A DNA stretch of 64,000 nt from Enterococcus sp. RIT-PI-f (lineage in GTDB: Bacteria; Bacillota; Bacilli; Lactobacillales; Enterococcaceae), in assembly GCF_001297065.1 (NCBI RefSeq), contig NZ_LHOX01000003.1, forward strand, positions 1 through 64,000, read 5' to 3'. The notes under the pieces were generated by a model that had not been told where the DNA came from, made no database searches, and saw nothing but the letters and a program-made list of their open reading frames with translations. Position numbers and translations under genes: made by a program. Each line of letters starts with the position of its first letter. Position 1 is the first letter of the stretch. Shown in pieces: positions 8,051 to 17,815 of the stretch.

Positions 8051-9157
8051 ATGAAAATAGGTTTGCCAAAGGAAATCAAAAACAATGAGAATCGCGTAGC
8101 GTTACCCCCATCCGGTGTCTACGAATTGGTAAAAGATGGACATGAAGTCCTTGTTGAAACTGGCGCAGGAGAAGGCGCCACTTTCTCTGATGATGCCTAT
8201 CGATCCGTCGGTGCCACCATCACTTCCGTCGAAGATGTCTGGACTGTAGATATGGTCATGAAAGTGAAAGAACCGCTGCCTGAAGAATATCCATTCCTTC
8301 ACGAAGGCTTGATTTTATTCACATATTTCCACATCGCCGCCAACAAATCATTAGCAGAAGCCCTACTATCTGCCAAAGTCACCGCCATCGCCTATGAGAA
8401 TGTTCAATTAACTGACGGCACCCTACCGCTTCTTTCACCTATGAGTGAGATCGCCGGTCGAATGTCTGTTCAAATAGGTGCCCAATTTTTAGAAAAAATC
8501 TATGGAGGCAAAGGCATTTTACTTTCAGGTGTTCCAGGCGTCCGTCAAGGCCGTGTCACGATCATTGGTGGTGGTGTCGCAGGTGAAAACGCAGCAAAAG
8601 TTGCAGTTGGTCTCGGCGCACAAGTGACCATTTTGGATGTCTCCATTCCTCGTTTACAAGTATTGGATCGTCAATTTGCAGGTCAAATCCAAACCCTTTA
8701 TTCCAATCGTTTGAATATCGAAACTGCCTTAAAAACCACCGATCTCGCAATTGGTGCTGTACTCCTGCCTGGGCAAAAAGCACCTTGTTTGGTCAGTACT
8801 GAGATGGTCAAAAGCATGCCAAAACAATCGGTGATCGTAGATATTGCCATCGATCAAGGTGGCATCTTTGAAACAGAAGACAAAGTTACCACTCATGATG
8901 ATCCGACGTATATCCGCGAAGACGTGATCCACTATGCAGTCGCGAATATGCCCGGCGCCGTTCCGCAAACAGCAACAGTCGCGCTGAGTATTGCTACATT
9001 GCCCTTTGCAAGAGAATTGGCTAGTGATCCCAGCAACGCATTGCAAAACAATCCTGCGTTAGCAAAAGGCATCATTGCCTATAAGGGACATTTCACGTTA
9101 AAAGAGGCTGCGGAAGATTTAGCCTTACAATATACGCCTTTCTCGGACTGTATTTAA
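8051..9157 (+). CDS. ald: alanine dehydrogenase
   Basis: 368-aa NAD-dependent L-alanine dehydrogenase, interconverting alanine with pyruvate, ammonia and NADH in the cytoplasm. The N-terminus [18 protein letters not shown] is family-typical. The substrate-binding Lys lies in MKVKEP and the catalytic His in YFHIAANK. The Rossmann motif is [12 protein letters not shown], and VDIAIDQGG carries the conserved Asp. The ATG at 8051 was chosen over an in-frame GTG at 8042, which is too close to the GAGAGG ribosome-binding site. A TATAAT box at 8021-8026 is upstream with no clear -35. A strong terminator follows, so the gene is monocistronic. Confidence 0.96.
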   Translation: MKIGLPKEIKNNENRVALPPSGVYELVKDGHEVLVETGAGEGATFSDDAYRSVGATITSVEDVWTVDMVMKVKEPLPEEYPFLHEGLILFTYFHIAANKSLAEALLSAKVTAIAYENVQLTDGTLPLLSPMSEIAGRMSVQIGAQFLEKIYGGKGILLSGVPGVRQGRVTIIGGGVAGENAAKVAVGLGAQVTILDVSIPRLQVLDRQFAGQIQTLYSNRLNIETALKTTDLAIGAVLLPGQKAPCLVSTEMVKSMPKQSVIVDIAIDQGGIFETEDKVTTHDDPTYIREDVIHYAVANMPGAVPQTATVALSIATLPFARELASDPSNALQNNPALAKGIIAYKGHFTLKEAAEDLALQYTPFSDCI

Positions 9158-9172
9158 CTATTCCCCTAACAA

Positions 9173-9218
9173 AACAGTTGTTTTCCCTAATAACATTCGG
9201 GAAAACAACTGTTTTTTT
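9173..9218 (+). terminator. rho-independent terminator of ald
   Basis: Perfect 15-bp stem (9173-9187 with 9199-9213) followed by seven T. Confidence 0.95.
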
Positions 9219-9309
9219 GTTGATTATGAGAATTTTCTTTTTGTACTAGCAGACAAAAGCGAATTATGCTATATTCATACTTAAAAAAATTGCTGCTAGG
9301 AGGAACAAC

Positions 9310-10341
9310 GTGCTAACCAAAGACCACATCCAACAATTTCCCAAAATAGAATTACATTGCCATCTGGACGGATCAATCCGCCCTCAAACGATGATAAACA
9401 TTGCCAATCAACAAGGACTACCCATTGCACAAGATCTAGCTGAGGTCAGTCGCAACATGCGCGCCCCAGAAAGATGTGACCACTTAGTCGATTACCTGCG
9501 TTGCTTTGATTTTGTACGTCCCTACCTGCAAAGCGAAGAAGCCTTGTCCATGGCTGCCTACGATGTCATGGAACAAGCCGCTGAAGATGGCGTCGCCTAT
9601 ATTGAGATTCGTTTTGCGCCCAGTCTATCAATGGATGAAGGGTTGACTTGTATCCAAACCATCAAAGCTGTCGCAAAGGGCATCGCTCAAGCAGAAGAGA
9701 CTTTCCCCATCAAGGGCAATATACTGGTGATCGGCATGCGTCAAGAAGCACTTACAGATATCTCCACGATATTCAAAGAGGCGCTAGTGGCAGATGAACC
9801 AAAGGTCGTTGGTATTGATTTGGCTGGTCCAGAAGACGATGGGTATGTCCCTTCATTGGCTGAAAGCTACCAAGTGCTGATTGATCAGCAACAGATACAG
9901 TTAACCCTTCATGCTGGTGAATGCGGCTGTGTCCAAAATGTCTATCAAGCCATCGAGAGCGGTGCACAGCGCATCGGTCACGGTATTGCAATGAAAGATG
10001 ATTTCGTTGCACAAGCCTTTGTCCGCCAACATGATCGATTGATAGAAGGCTGTCCAACAAGCAACCTCCATACCAAAATGATCAAATTCTATGCTGACTA
10101 CCCTTTGCGGCAGTGGATTGAAAGCAAGATGCCTTTTTGCTTAAATACAGATAATCGAACAGTATCCAATACAACGCTGACCAATGAATACTGGCAAATG
10201 GTGCAGCACTGTGGTCTAACGATCCATGAAATGCAAGACATGCTGACACTTGCGGTGCAGCATTCTTTTGCAGCAGAGGAAGATAAAGAGGCATTGTTGC
10301 GACAAATGGCGATGTTTTCCAACCAAGCCGCAAAGTGCTAA
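9310..10341 (+). CDS. add: adenosine deaminase
   Basis: 343-aa adenosine deaminase converting adenosine to inosine in purine salvage. Zn ligands are visible in the N-terminal HCHLDGS (HxH), in LHAGE (His with the catalytic Glu of the next strand), in GHGIAM, and in NTDNRTVS (Asp). The length is normal. The start is GTG 9310, five bases after AGGAGGA. It marks the left boundary of the pectin island: the next gene, on the opposite strand, is the first of the inward-pointing island genes and only 34 bp separate the stop codons. No hairpin terminator was seen in that gap. Confidence 0.95.
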   Translation: MLTKDHIQQFPKIELHCHLDGSIRPQTMINIANQQGLPIAQDLAEVSRNMRAPERCDHLVDYLRCFDFVRPYLQSEEALSMAAYDVMEQAAEDGVAYIEIRFAPSLSMDEGLTCIQTIKAVAKGIAQAEETFPIKGNILVIGMRQEALTDISTIFKEALVADEPKVVGIDLAGPEDDGYVPSLAESYQVLIDQQQIQLTLHAGECGCVQNVYQAIESGAQRIGHGIAMKDDFVAQAFVRQHDRLIEGCPTSNLHTKMIKFYADYPLRQWIESKMPFCLNTDNRTVSNTTLTNEYWQMVQHCGLTIHEMQDMLTLAVQHSFAAEEDKEALLRQMAMFSNQAAKC

Positions 10342-10375
10342 ATCAATCCCTGATCTTTTTCAGTGCTTAGGATAG

Positions 10376-11182
10376 TTATAACCTATTCATTCCTGGCAGC
10401 ACTTGGATGATGTTCCCATCTACACTGATCCAAATACTCAGGGTGGTTGGATTATAGACACTATTTCCTTCTATCGAAAAAACCAATTGTTCTGAAGCAA
10501 CCATGTAGCGATAAAAGTCTATATGTGTGACAAACCAAATGTCATGGTGTACACCTACCATTTCAGCAAAGTCTTCAATCAAATGCCAATTATTATTATC
10601 GGTAAATTCATAACTATGACCCCAAACTGACATTAAATATAAATACTGACTTTTATGCAGATCAACAAAATCTTTCCCATGCTCCAACAACTGTTGTTGA
10701 TGATGACAGGTTGCTTGCCATGCATACCAATCTGTAGGAAGTGCAAAACTGTGGCTGCTACCTACAATACGACTATAGTTGATTCCTAACAACGGAAGTA
10801 ATTCTTTGATTTTTTTTGTATAAGATCCATTGGGATAGGACATCCCTTGAATAGGTATTCCAGTGATTCCTTCTAGTATTCGGCGATCTTCAATAACTTC
10901 TAATGCAACTTTATCTAAAGGACAACGAGCGATAGTCGGATGTGTATAAGTATGGCAAGCAATTTCATGCCCTTGATAAAGGGTTCTCGCCTCATCAAGA
11001 CTAATTCGTTGTCCTGTTCTATCATTTCTATCCATCAAACCTCCATTTAAATGGAAGGTTGCCTTTAAACCGAATTGGTTCAAAACAGCGATCAGACGGC
11101 GATCCTCGATTCGTCCATCGTCATAGCTCAGTGTTAAAGCTTTGAATTTCCCTTCCGGGTAACAGACATAGTATTGTTTCAT
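10376..11182 (-). CDS. polysaccharide deacetylase family protein (NodB/CE4-type), cytoplasmic
   Basis: 268-aa protein with a NodB-homology domain but no signal peptide. The CE4 metal-site motifs are present in slightly altered form: SYDDG (Asp21-Asp22) for TFDDG, and HTYTHP (His77, His81) for HSxxHP. MSYPNGSY near residue 114 replaces the usual RxPxG motif. It is the last gene of the Lpl-like transporter/PL26 operon. Given its neighbours, a role in removing acetyl groups from imported rhamnogalacturonan oligosaccharides is plausible but unproven. Amidase or peptidoglycan activity would need export, for which I see no signal. Family membership is secure; substrate is inference. Confidence 0.75.
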   Translation of the reverse strand: MKQYYVCYPEGKFKALTLSYDDGRIEDRRLIAVLNQFGLKATFHLNGGLMDRNDRTGQRISLDEARTLYQGHEIACHTYTHPTIARCPLDKVALEVIEDRRILEGITGIPIQGMSYPNGSYTKKIKELLPLLGINYSRIVGSSHSFALPTDWYAWQATCHHQQQLLEHGKDFVDLHKSQYLYLMSVWGHSYEFTDNNNWHLIEDFAEMVGVHHDIWFVTHIDFYRYMVASEQLVFSIEGNSVYNPTTLSIWISVDGNIIQVLPGMNRL

Positions 11183-11215
11183 TTTTCTCCCTCACAATTT
11201 GATCGATTGGCAGCT

Positions 11216-12094
11216 CTAGCCTTTCACAGAACCAATCAGCATACCTTTGGCAAAATGTTTTTGTAAAAAAGGATAGAAAATCAAAATAGGCAATGTGGCT
11301 ACGATGATTACAGCAAATTTCATTCCTTGTTCAGGAGGTATATAGTTTGGATCTAGCAAAGCGGAATTATTTAATGCACTAGAGGACATCGTTATCTGAC
11401 GTAATAGTAATTGAATTGGCCATTTGGCACTATCATTCATGTATAAAAGTCCGCTCATAAAATCATTCCAAATACCGACTGCATAAAATAACGTAAATGT
11501 AGCAATCACTGGCTTAGAAAGTGGCAACATGATCTTCGTCAAAATCGTTAATTCTGTTGCTCCGTCCATACGAGCAGACTCCTCCAACTCCAGCGGTATC
11601 TCTTGAAAAAAATTTTTGATGATCATTAAATTGAAGGGACTAATTGCACCTGGTAGCATCAACGCCCAGTAAGTGTCAAGCAACCCTAAATTTTTTACAA
11701 CAATAAACGTTGGAATCATCCCACCTGAAAACAGCATCGCAAAAATAACCATGTTCAGCAATAATCCCCTCCCTTTCAAGTATTTACGGGACAATGGATA
11801 TGCAAAAGTAAAAGTAAAGAATAACTGAATGAACGTCCCACCAATCGTCACACCAATCGTGACAAATAAACTGCGAACAAATGCTGGTGTTGAAAAAATG
11901 TATTTATACGCTTCTAACGTAAAACTTTCCGGCCATAAAAAAAAGGGCCTAGTGATAATCTCTGCCTCCGTTGCAAAAGAGGCCGCAATCACATAAATAA
12001 AAGGTAGAACCATGATCACAGATAAAAATGTAAGAAAAAGCAAATTGAGCATATCAAAGACTTTTCCAGGTTTTGTGTTATGCGCTTTATTCAT
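11216..12094 (-). CDS. ABC sugar permease, LplC/YtcP type
   Basis: 292-aa binding-protein-dependent permease with six predicted membrane segments and the EAA-type loop LEESARMDGATELTILTKIMLPLSKP (about residues 178-203), where the missing ATPase would dock. The N-terminus and the pattern around FSGGMIPTFIVVKNLGLLDTYWALMLP are typical of the LplC/YtcP subgroup that imports pectin-derived oligosaccharides in Bacillus. It lies 18 bases after the LplB-like gene. No ATPase gene is in the operon, so it probably uses a shared MsmK/MsmX-type ATPase encoded elsewhere. Confidence 0.88.
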   Translation of the reverse strand: MNKAHNTKPGKVFDMLNLLFLTFLSVIMVLPFIYVIAASFATEAEIITRPFFLWPESFTLEAYKYIFSTPAFVRSLFVTIGVTIGGTFIQLFFTFTFAYPLSRKYLKGRGLLLNMVIFAMLFSGGMIPTFIVVKNLGLLDTYWALMLPGAISPFNLMIIKNFFQEIPLELEESARMDGATELTILTKIMLPLSKPVIATFTLFYAVGIWNDFMSGLLYMNDSAKWPIQLLLRQITMSSSALNNSALLDPNYIPPEQGMKFAVIIVATLPILIFYPFLQKHFAKGMLIGSVKG

Positions 12095-12112
12095 AATAAC
12101 TTCCTTCCCCTT

Positions 12113-13069
12113 TTAGTAAAGGCCGCTTTCGCCAAAAACCTTAGCTAATTTATTCGTAGACAAAACCAAAATGATACCAATCACAGATTTAAATAGGCCA
12201 ACAGCTGTACTATAACTATAAGCCCCATTGGTGATTCCCATCATATAAACATACGTATCAAAAACATCTGCTACGGGTCGATTCAGCGCATTCGTCATTA
12301 GATAGATTTGGTCAAAACCTGTTGACAAAATGGAACCTACCCGCATAATCAACATAATAATGACAGTACTGCGAATAGCGGGCAATGTTACATGCCAAAC
12401 TCTCCGAAAACGACCCGCACCATCCATGATTGCCGCTTCATACTGCTCTTGATCCACGCCAGATAATGCTGCTAAAAAGATAATTGTCCCCCATCCAATT
12501 CCTTTCCAAAGACTTTGCAAGATAATCAAGGGCCGGAACCAACTGGGATCCGTCAAAAAATCGACCTCTCTACCAGTAAGTGCTTGGACAATATTTGTGA
12601 TCACTCCGTTGTTAACGGAGAATAGAATAAATGTCAAGCTTGCGACGATCGTCCAAGATAGAAAATGAGGAACGTAGACCATTGTTTGAACAACTCTTTT
12701 GTATATGGCATGACGCACTTCATTTAACAATAGTGCTAACACAATCGGTGCTGGGAAAACCACTATAATATCTAAAAAAGCCAGCATCAATGTATTACCC
12801 ATAATTCGGAAAAAATCAGGATTAATAAAGAAATCTCTAAAATTATCTAAACCGACCCATTTACTATCAGCAATGCCTAAAAATGGTACATAATCTTTAA
12901 AGGCAATGATGACTCCATACATCGGAGCGTATCGAAAAACCAAAAAATAGGTCAGTCCCGGTACCACTAAGATGTATAACCATTTATTATTTTTCAAATG
13001 TTTAAAAAATGCCTGCCGTTTATTCTTTTTTGTTATCGAAATGCCTATAACATTCTCAGGTGTTTCCAT
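12113..13069 (-). CDS. ABC sugar permease, LplB/YteP type
   Basis: 318-aa permease partner of the LplC-like protein. The first membrane segment is WLYILVVPGLTYFLVF, and the EAA loop is YEAAIMDGAGRFRRVWHVTLPAIRS. MYGVIIAFKDYVPFLGI after the first segment is characteristic of the LplB subgroup. The start is ATG 13069 with GGAGG six bases upstream; an in-frame TTG at 13093 would bury that site. It follows the solute-binding lipoprotein gene by 86 bases. With the lipoprotein and LplC-like subunit it should form an importer for large pectin oligosaccharides; specificity is inferred from context. Confidence 0.88.
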   Translation of the reverse strand: METPENVIGISITKKNKRQAFFKHLKNNKWLYILVVPGLTYFLVFRYAPMYGVIIAFKDYVPFLGIADSKWVGLDNFRDFFINPDFFRIMGNTLMLAFLDIIVVFPAPIVLALLLNEVRHAIYKRVVQTMVYVPHFLSWTIVASLTFILFSVNNGVITNIVQALTGREVDFLTDPSWFRPLIILQSLWKGIGWGTIIFLAALSGVDQEQYEAAIMDGAGRFRRVWHVTLPAIRSTVIIMLIMRVGSILSTGFDQIYLMTNALNRPVADVFDTYVYMMGITNGAYSYSTAVGLFKSVIGIILVLSTNKLAKVFGESGLY

Positions 13070-13155
13070 ACAGTTCCTCCATTCTAAGGTCAAAGCTGAA
13101 ACAAAAGCTTCAGAAAGCGAACAAACTTGTCACTTTTATTTCAGCCGCACCTATC

Positions 13156-14679
13156 TTAATTATCTGCTTGATATAACGTATTTGTTTCTTCGATCAAATC
13201 TTTCCCTCCGCTATTTTCCCATAAGGTAATCGCATCTTTCCAACCAGCTTCATCAATTTGACCAGCAATAAATTTCACTCGTGCATCAGTTATGATTTGA
13301 TCTAATTGCGCCCCTTTCGTTGCGTACGTGTCAGTCACGTATGCTGCCGCCGGATCATAAACAGCATAGGCTAAGTCCCGTTCTTCTAAAGACTTGCGCA
13401 AATTCCAAAACTCGAGGTCTTTATCTGTAGCGGGTTTTGCTGTATAAAGTACACTTTCTTCTGTTACATTCGTGCCCATCTGCGCATATGATTTGATGGC
13501 ATTTGCCACTTCAGTTGCTTCTTCGGTTCCTTCAATAGCAACTGAGAACCCATCCTCTACCTCGAAGTTGACACCTTCGATCCCGTTGTTGAGCAATATT
13601 TGCATATCTTTATCATTCGTTTTATCAATAAAATCTAACACTTCCCGCAGTTCTTCCTCCGTTTTAACAGATGCTTTCGGAATGGCAAGGAAACCAGAAT
13701 AGCCTGCGGTTGGTTGGGCATAGACATTGCCATCTGGTCCAGCTAGATTGCCTGTAATCAACACTTTGTCCGCACCGTTTTCCGGATCTTGCTGCTTGAA
13801 CACATTGGCAATTTGAGAAGCGCGAGAATACATATCCAAAATAATCCCACCGGTACCATTTACGAATGGATCATTCCAATTATCAGATGACAAGGTTGCA
13901 AAATCTTTATTGATCAATCCTTCATCTACCATTTTCTGGGCAAACTTGATTGCCTCCAAATATTCATCAGTTTGGAATGAAGGTTTCAATGTACCATTTT
14001 CGTCGACCCAATTATTCCCTGCCCCATACCAAATCGTTAAAATGTCAAATGCTTGTGCAAAATTTGGTATAATGATTCCGGTCGTTTTTCCTTCACCATT
14101 CCCCTCCGGATCTTGCTCCTTAAACGCTTTGGCTACATTATAGAGGTCTTCTATATTTTGCGGTTCTTCCAATCCAAGCTTTTCTAACCAATCTTTTCTA
14201 ATAATTGCTGTCGAACGCATTAAATCACGTGCACGATAAATACCATAAACCTTTCCATTTAAGCTAGAGGCTTGCAAAATTTCTTCGTTGGCCTGTGATA
14301 AATTCGGATAATCTTGAATGTAATCAGTTAAATCCCAGAACGTTCCATTTTCTGCTGACTTGACAAATCCTGGGTCTTTTCCTTGAATAACAATAATTTC
14401 TGGAATATCATCAGAAGCCAACGTTATATTCATTTTGTCAACATAAGATGGGTTTGGCACCCAATTGATCGTAATTTCTTTTCCTGTATATTCTTCTAAC
14501 TTTTGATGTACCATGTTGTCTGCTTCAGGCGGATCAGTTTCTATAAATGGAACCATCATAGTGATTTTATTTAACGATTCCCCAGAACTAGTGTCCTCCG
14601 TTTGGTTGTTCCCACATCCTGCAATCAACATAGAACCAATCAAACTGATTCCACCACACAAGACCAATTGCTTTTTCAT
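13156..14679 (-). CDS. extracellular solute-binding lipoprotein, LplA/YtcQ type
   Basis: 507-aa substrate-binding protein. The N-terminal lipoprotein signal ends in the lipobox LIAGC (Cys22), so it is anchored to the outer face of the membrane. The mature protein begins with a Thr/Ser-rich linker, and its size of about 500 aa fits the LplA/YtcQ group of pectin-oligosaccharide binders. The start ATG overlaps the stop of the PL26 gene by one base, with GGAGGAAAT upstream, indicating coupled translation with the exolyase. The likely ligand is rhamnogalacturonan or other pectin-derived oligosaccharides; the sequence does not show which. Confidence 0.9.
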   Translation of the reverse strand: MKKQLVLCGGISLIGSMLIAGCGNNQTEDTSSGESLNKITMMVPFIETDPPEADNMVHQKLEEYTGKEITINWVPNPSYVDKMNITLASDDIPEIIVIQGKDPGFVKSAENGTFWDLTDYIQDYPNLSQANEEILQASSLNGKVYGIYRARDLMRSTAIIRKDWLEKLGLEEPQNIEDLYNVAKAFKEQDPEGNGEGKTTGIIIPNFAQAFDILTIWYGAGNNWVDENGTLKPSFQTDEYLEAIKFAQKMVDEGLINKDFATLSSDNWNDPFVNGTGGIILDMYSRASQIANVFKQQDPENGADKVLITGNLAGPDGNVYAQPTAGYSGFLAIPKASVKTEEELREVLDFIDKTNDKDMQILLNNGIEGVNFEVEDGFSVAIEGTEEATEVANAIKSYAQMGTNVTEESVLYTAKPATDKDLEFWNLRKSLEERDLAYAVYDPAAAYVTDTYATKGAQLDQIITDARVKFIAGQIDEAGWKDAITLWENSGGKDLIEETNTLYQADN

Positions 14680-17183
14680 TATATTTCCTCCTTAATATTT
14701 ATTATTTCTGAAGATATGTCATCTCCGATATACACCAAGCACAACAGAACGTTTAAACACCATTGAGAAACGGTATTCGTCGAAATCCATGGCAATTCAG
14801 TAATAGGCTTCCAAATAACGGCTTCTTTCATGGTCGAAGATACGGGCAATGGGATACTTTCATTCAATAAAATGTCCCACGCCTTTTTAGCTAACTCTTT
14901 ATCCTGATAGAACTGTGCAGCGTATGCCATTAATCCAGTGGCAAAAAATGGCCATGAAAAATGCTGATCATTTAATTTTTTCTGACTTTCTTCTTGTTTC
15001 TTTTCATCAGACAGAGCATAAAAGCGACCAAATTCAGCTAACATCGTTGACCAATCTTGATCATCAAGCAGCTGCTCTAGTTCCAACCATACTTGCGGCG
15101 CACCAAAAGCAATAATCATATGGTATCCGCCTATATTGCCAGTACCATAATATGTTAGATGTTTAGTGTTCGTATCAAAAAGATAAGTGGGACCGGATAA
15201 AAGCCTATTGGGCGTCGCTTTGATATCGTTGATTCCCGTTTTTATATATTCTAAATACAACTGATTGCCGCTTCTTTCCCACTCTGTGAACCAGTTAGAC
15301 GTCAAAGATGACCAATCCGGACCTACACGGATTGGATATTGCTCTTCAATTATTTCTGGATAAAATTCCCTTAAAGGAGCCAATTGATTGAAAATAACAG
15401 TATCATTGTCTTTCACCGAGGCAATGATATCCCCGATACGCTCGTCCCCTGTTAAATAGTAATAATAGCGATGCAGACCTGCCATTGAGATGCGAGCCTC
15501 TTTGCATTGACATCCCCAGTGCAGTACATTGTGTCTAGAACCCAATCCTTGATATTCGCCTAAATGATACTGATCCACTTCTGATGTATGACGTGTCATT
15601 GCAGCTGCAAAATCAAAAACAGCAGGGTCACCTGTACGTAGAAAATCAAGCCACAGCCACATGTTTGGCACTAATTCTGTATTTTGCCAAGCATAACCTC
15701 CTATATCATAGCGCCACACATGACGATCTGCGTCGTAAGTGTGCATCACATCTCCAAAGTGCCAAAATCCATACCAATCTCTTTGTTCTACTTCATTTAA
15801 ATAGAACTGTTTCAAAGAAGCCATCTGGTCTTCTAAAAAGTGCTTCATTGGTGTAGAATGATCCATTAGCGGCCAAACACCGAATACTTTTGTTTGATGA
15901 TAATCTTCTGGATAGCAGACAATCTGCGGATTGTTCTGTAAATTATCGGCAAATAAACCAAATTGTTCTTGTGTAGCAGGCTGAGAAAAAAGTGAGATTT
16001 GCAACAGATTGGTATTAGCGATTCCCACAGCTGTTGAACGTAATTCTTCCATACCTTCATAAGCACTTAGCATATGATCCCGATTTGAGTAATGAGAAAA
16101 ATCCATTGGCGGGCCTGATCTTGACCATAACCAAGCGGTGATTGTCGTTTCATTCCCAGTTAAGTCTGACACCTCCAATTCTCTTGGTGCCTTTTCCCAA
16201 AAATGTGCCATCCCCATAGCAACACCGCCATCAACACCACCAACATAAATAGCACCTTTACTACGATCTCCTCTGCCTGCTTCAATAGATGCATAACCTT
16301 TTTGGGTCATTTTGGAGAAAGAAAAAGAGCTTGGACTTTCTTGAATTAATCGAAAGTTGTTCCAAATCGCTTGTTCTTTAGTGTGAATCATCATTTCTGG
16401 ATCTAATTCGCTTTCGGCGGTTACTTTTCCTTTTACTTGTTCTTTGTATGCAAGATTATTTTCTGAGTATCTCCGTGACAAAAAAAGTTGTGCTGGTTCT
16501 GTATAAACTTGTGCGCCTGCAATTGATACAAACCGATTCCACGCTTCCCCTCTCAACGGGGCTTTTGCTTTAATATAGATACCATCATAATTTTCGGTTT
16601 TTACAAGAATCATCGTATGAACAATATCAAATGTCGACAGTTCTTTGAAAAAGCGAAACCTTATGATTATTTTTTGATACACATCTCCTAGATAAGTGAT
16701 ATCTCCTTCAACTTTTACGACACTTTTAATTGGTCCGTTTTCTTCTAACGAGATATTGGTTTTGACAAAAGTCAGATCCTGATCCTTGAATACAGCACCA
16801 ACAGTCAAATGGCTTAATTTAACATCATTATTCACTTTTAACCACTCGATAATATGTTGCAACTCACCGTGCTTAGAAAAGAATACTTTAAAACAACCGT
16901 TATCAATGTATATGCCATTATATTTTTCAATGGCAATATGTTCACTTTGTAATTCTTCACTTTCTTTTAGCTGCAAATCATGCATACCAGCTGCAAAAAC
17001 TCCGGCATGCTTCGTCCATTTTATCGAACCATCCGGCCAATAGGCCATCACTTGACTTTGTAGAGGACTCGATCCAAGTACATACCCTGAGGTGATTTTA
17101 CCTAATGAACCTTGTGCCCATGGATGACCAAATGTGACGGCTTGCTTAGTGAGCGGTGCTTTCCTTAACCATTTTAGTGCCAC
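14679..17183 (-). CDS. PL26-type rhamnogalacturonan exolyase (YetA-like)
   Basis: 834-aa cytoplasmic protein resembling B. subtilis YetA and the PcRGLX exolyase family (PL26), which cleave rhamnogalacturonan-I from the chain end by beta-elimination. The N-terminal part (to about residue 240) is beta-rich like the RIFT-barrel domain, the middle contains GMAHFWEKAPRELEV and DFSHYSNRD, and the large C-terminal half is Trp/His-rich (WYGFWHFGDVMHTYD, LHWGCQCKEARISM), as in an alpha-helical toroid. The start is GTG 17183 with GAGGAGG upstream, inside the end of the DUF624 gene (38-base overlap). Family assignment is by overall pattern and by context next to lpl-like genes, as yetA is in Bacillus. 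Confidence 0.8.
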   Translation of the reverse strand: MALKWLRKAPLTKQAVTFGHPWAQGSLGKITSGYVLGSSPLQSQVMAYWPDGSIKWTKHAGVFAAGMHDLQLKESEELQSEHIAIEKYNGIYIDNGCFKVFFSKHGELQHIIEWLKVNNDVKLSHLTVGAVFKDQDLTFVKTNISLEENGPIKSVVKVEGDITYLGDVYQKIIIRFRFFKELSTFDIVHTMILVKTENYDGIYIKAKAPLRGEAWNRFVSIAGAQVYTEPAQLFLSRRYSENNLAYKEQVKGKVTAESELDPEMMIHTKEQAIWNNFRLIQESPSSFSFSKMTQKGYASIEAGRGDRSKGAIYVGGVDGGVAMGMAHFWEKAPRELEVSDLTGNETTITAWLWSRSGPPMDFSHYSNRDHMLSAYEGMEELRSTAVGIANTNLLQISLFSQPATQEQFGLFADNLQNNPQIVCYPEDYHQTKVFGVWPLMDHSTPMKHFLEDQMASLKQFYLNEVEQRDWYGFWHFGDVMHTYDADRHVWRYDIGGYAWQNTELVPNMWLWLDFLRTGDPAVFDFAAAMTRHTSEVDQYHLGEYQGLGSRHNVLHWGCQCKEARISMAGLHRYYYYLTGDERIGDIIASVKDNDTVIFNQLAPLREFYPEIIEEQYPIRVGPDWSSLTSNWFTEWERSGNQLYLEYIKTGINDIKATPNRLLSGPTYLFDTNTKHLTYYGTGNIGGYHMIIAFGAPQVWLELEQLLDDQDWSTMLAEFGRFYALSDEKKQEESQKKLNDQHFSWPFFATGLMAYAAQFYQDKELAKKAWDILLNESIPLPVSSTMKEAVIWKPITELPWISTNTVSQWCLNVLLCLVYIGDDISSEIINIKEEI

Positions 17184-17811
17184 AATCCATTTCCTCCTCT
17201 GCTAGTTTTTCCTCATTTTTTTCATACAGTTTTAAATGAATCCCAGTCATGACAAGGATGAATAGACCGATACTAAAAAAAAGGATCACTCCTGGAAACA
17301 TTAATGAACCATAAAAGCAAATGCCTATCCATACGAGTGTTAGAATACTGCCAGCCAAATTATAGAAGATGAATCGATAGCCATTTTTTAAGGCATCAAA
17401 AGCACGAATATGATAGAAGTCAAAAATCGTCATACCAAAACATAATGTCAACAAAGTTACTATTTGAATCACACTAAAGATTAAGAGAATAACATGGTCA
17501 TTCACAATGCCCATTGATAACACCCATTGCGTATCCCACCTCAAAAACAAAAGAACCCCAATTAAAGGAAGCATTATTATATTTCCTGAAAAGAAGTTCT
17601 GCCGATAGGATCGCCAATAATAACGCCAAGGTTTATTCATCCTATGCTGATGATACATCCTAGAAATAGAAATAGCTGCCAATAAACTAGGACCTAGTCC
17701 AAAAATCCCCAGTCCGATCACTGTGCCCAGAATAAATAGTATATTGATCACAGCACATATATATAATCCAGATAGTGCAGTATATATCTTTTGTATACTC
17801 AATGTTGTCAT
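17146..17811 (-). CDS. YesL-like DUF624 membrane protein
   Basis: 221-aa integral membrane protein of the DUF624/YesL family with about five hydrophobic segments. The N-terminal LGIFGLGPSLLAAISISRMYHQHR matches the family motif G-x-G-P-A followed by R and a basic loop. These proteins accompany YesMN-type regulation and carbohydrate loci in Firmicutes; their function is not known. The gene follows the YesU-like gene by 4 bases and overlaps the PL26 gene. A second member of the family is at 39231-39887 in front of the two-component system. Confidence 0.82.
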   Translation of the reverse strand: MTTLSIQKIYTALSGLYICAVINILFILGTVIGLGIFGLGPSLLAAISISRMYHQHRMNKPWRYYWRSYRQNFFSGNIIMLPLIGVLLFLRWDTQWVLSMGIVNDHVILLIFSVIQIVTLLTLCFGMTIFDFYHIRAFDALKNGYRFIFYNLAGSILTLVWIGICFYGSLMFPGVILFFSIGLFILVMTGIHLKLYEKNEEKLAEEEMDCGTKMVKESTAH

Positions 17812-17815
17812 CGGT

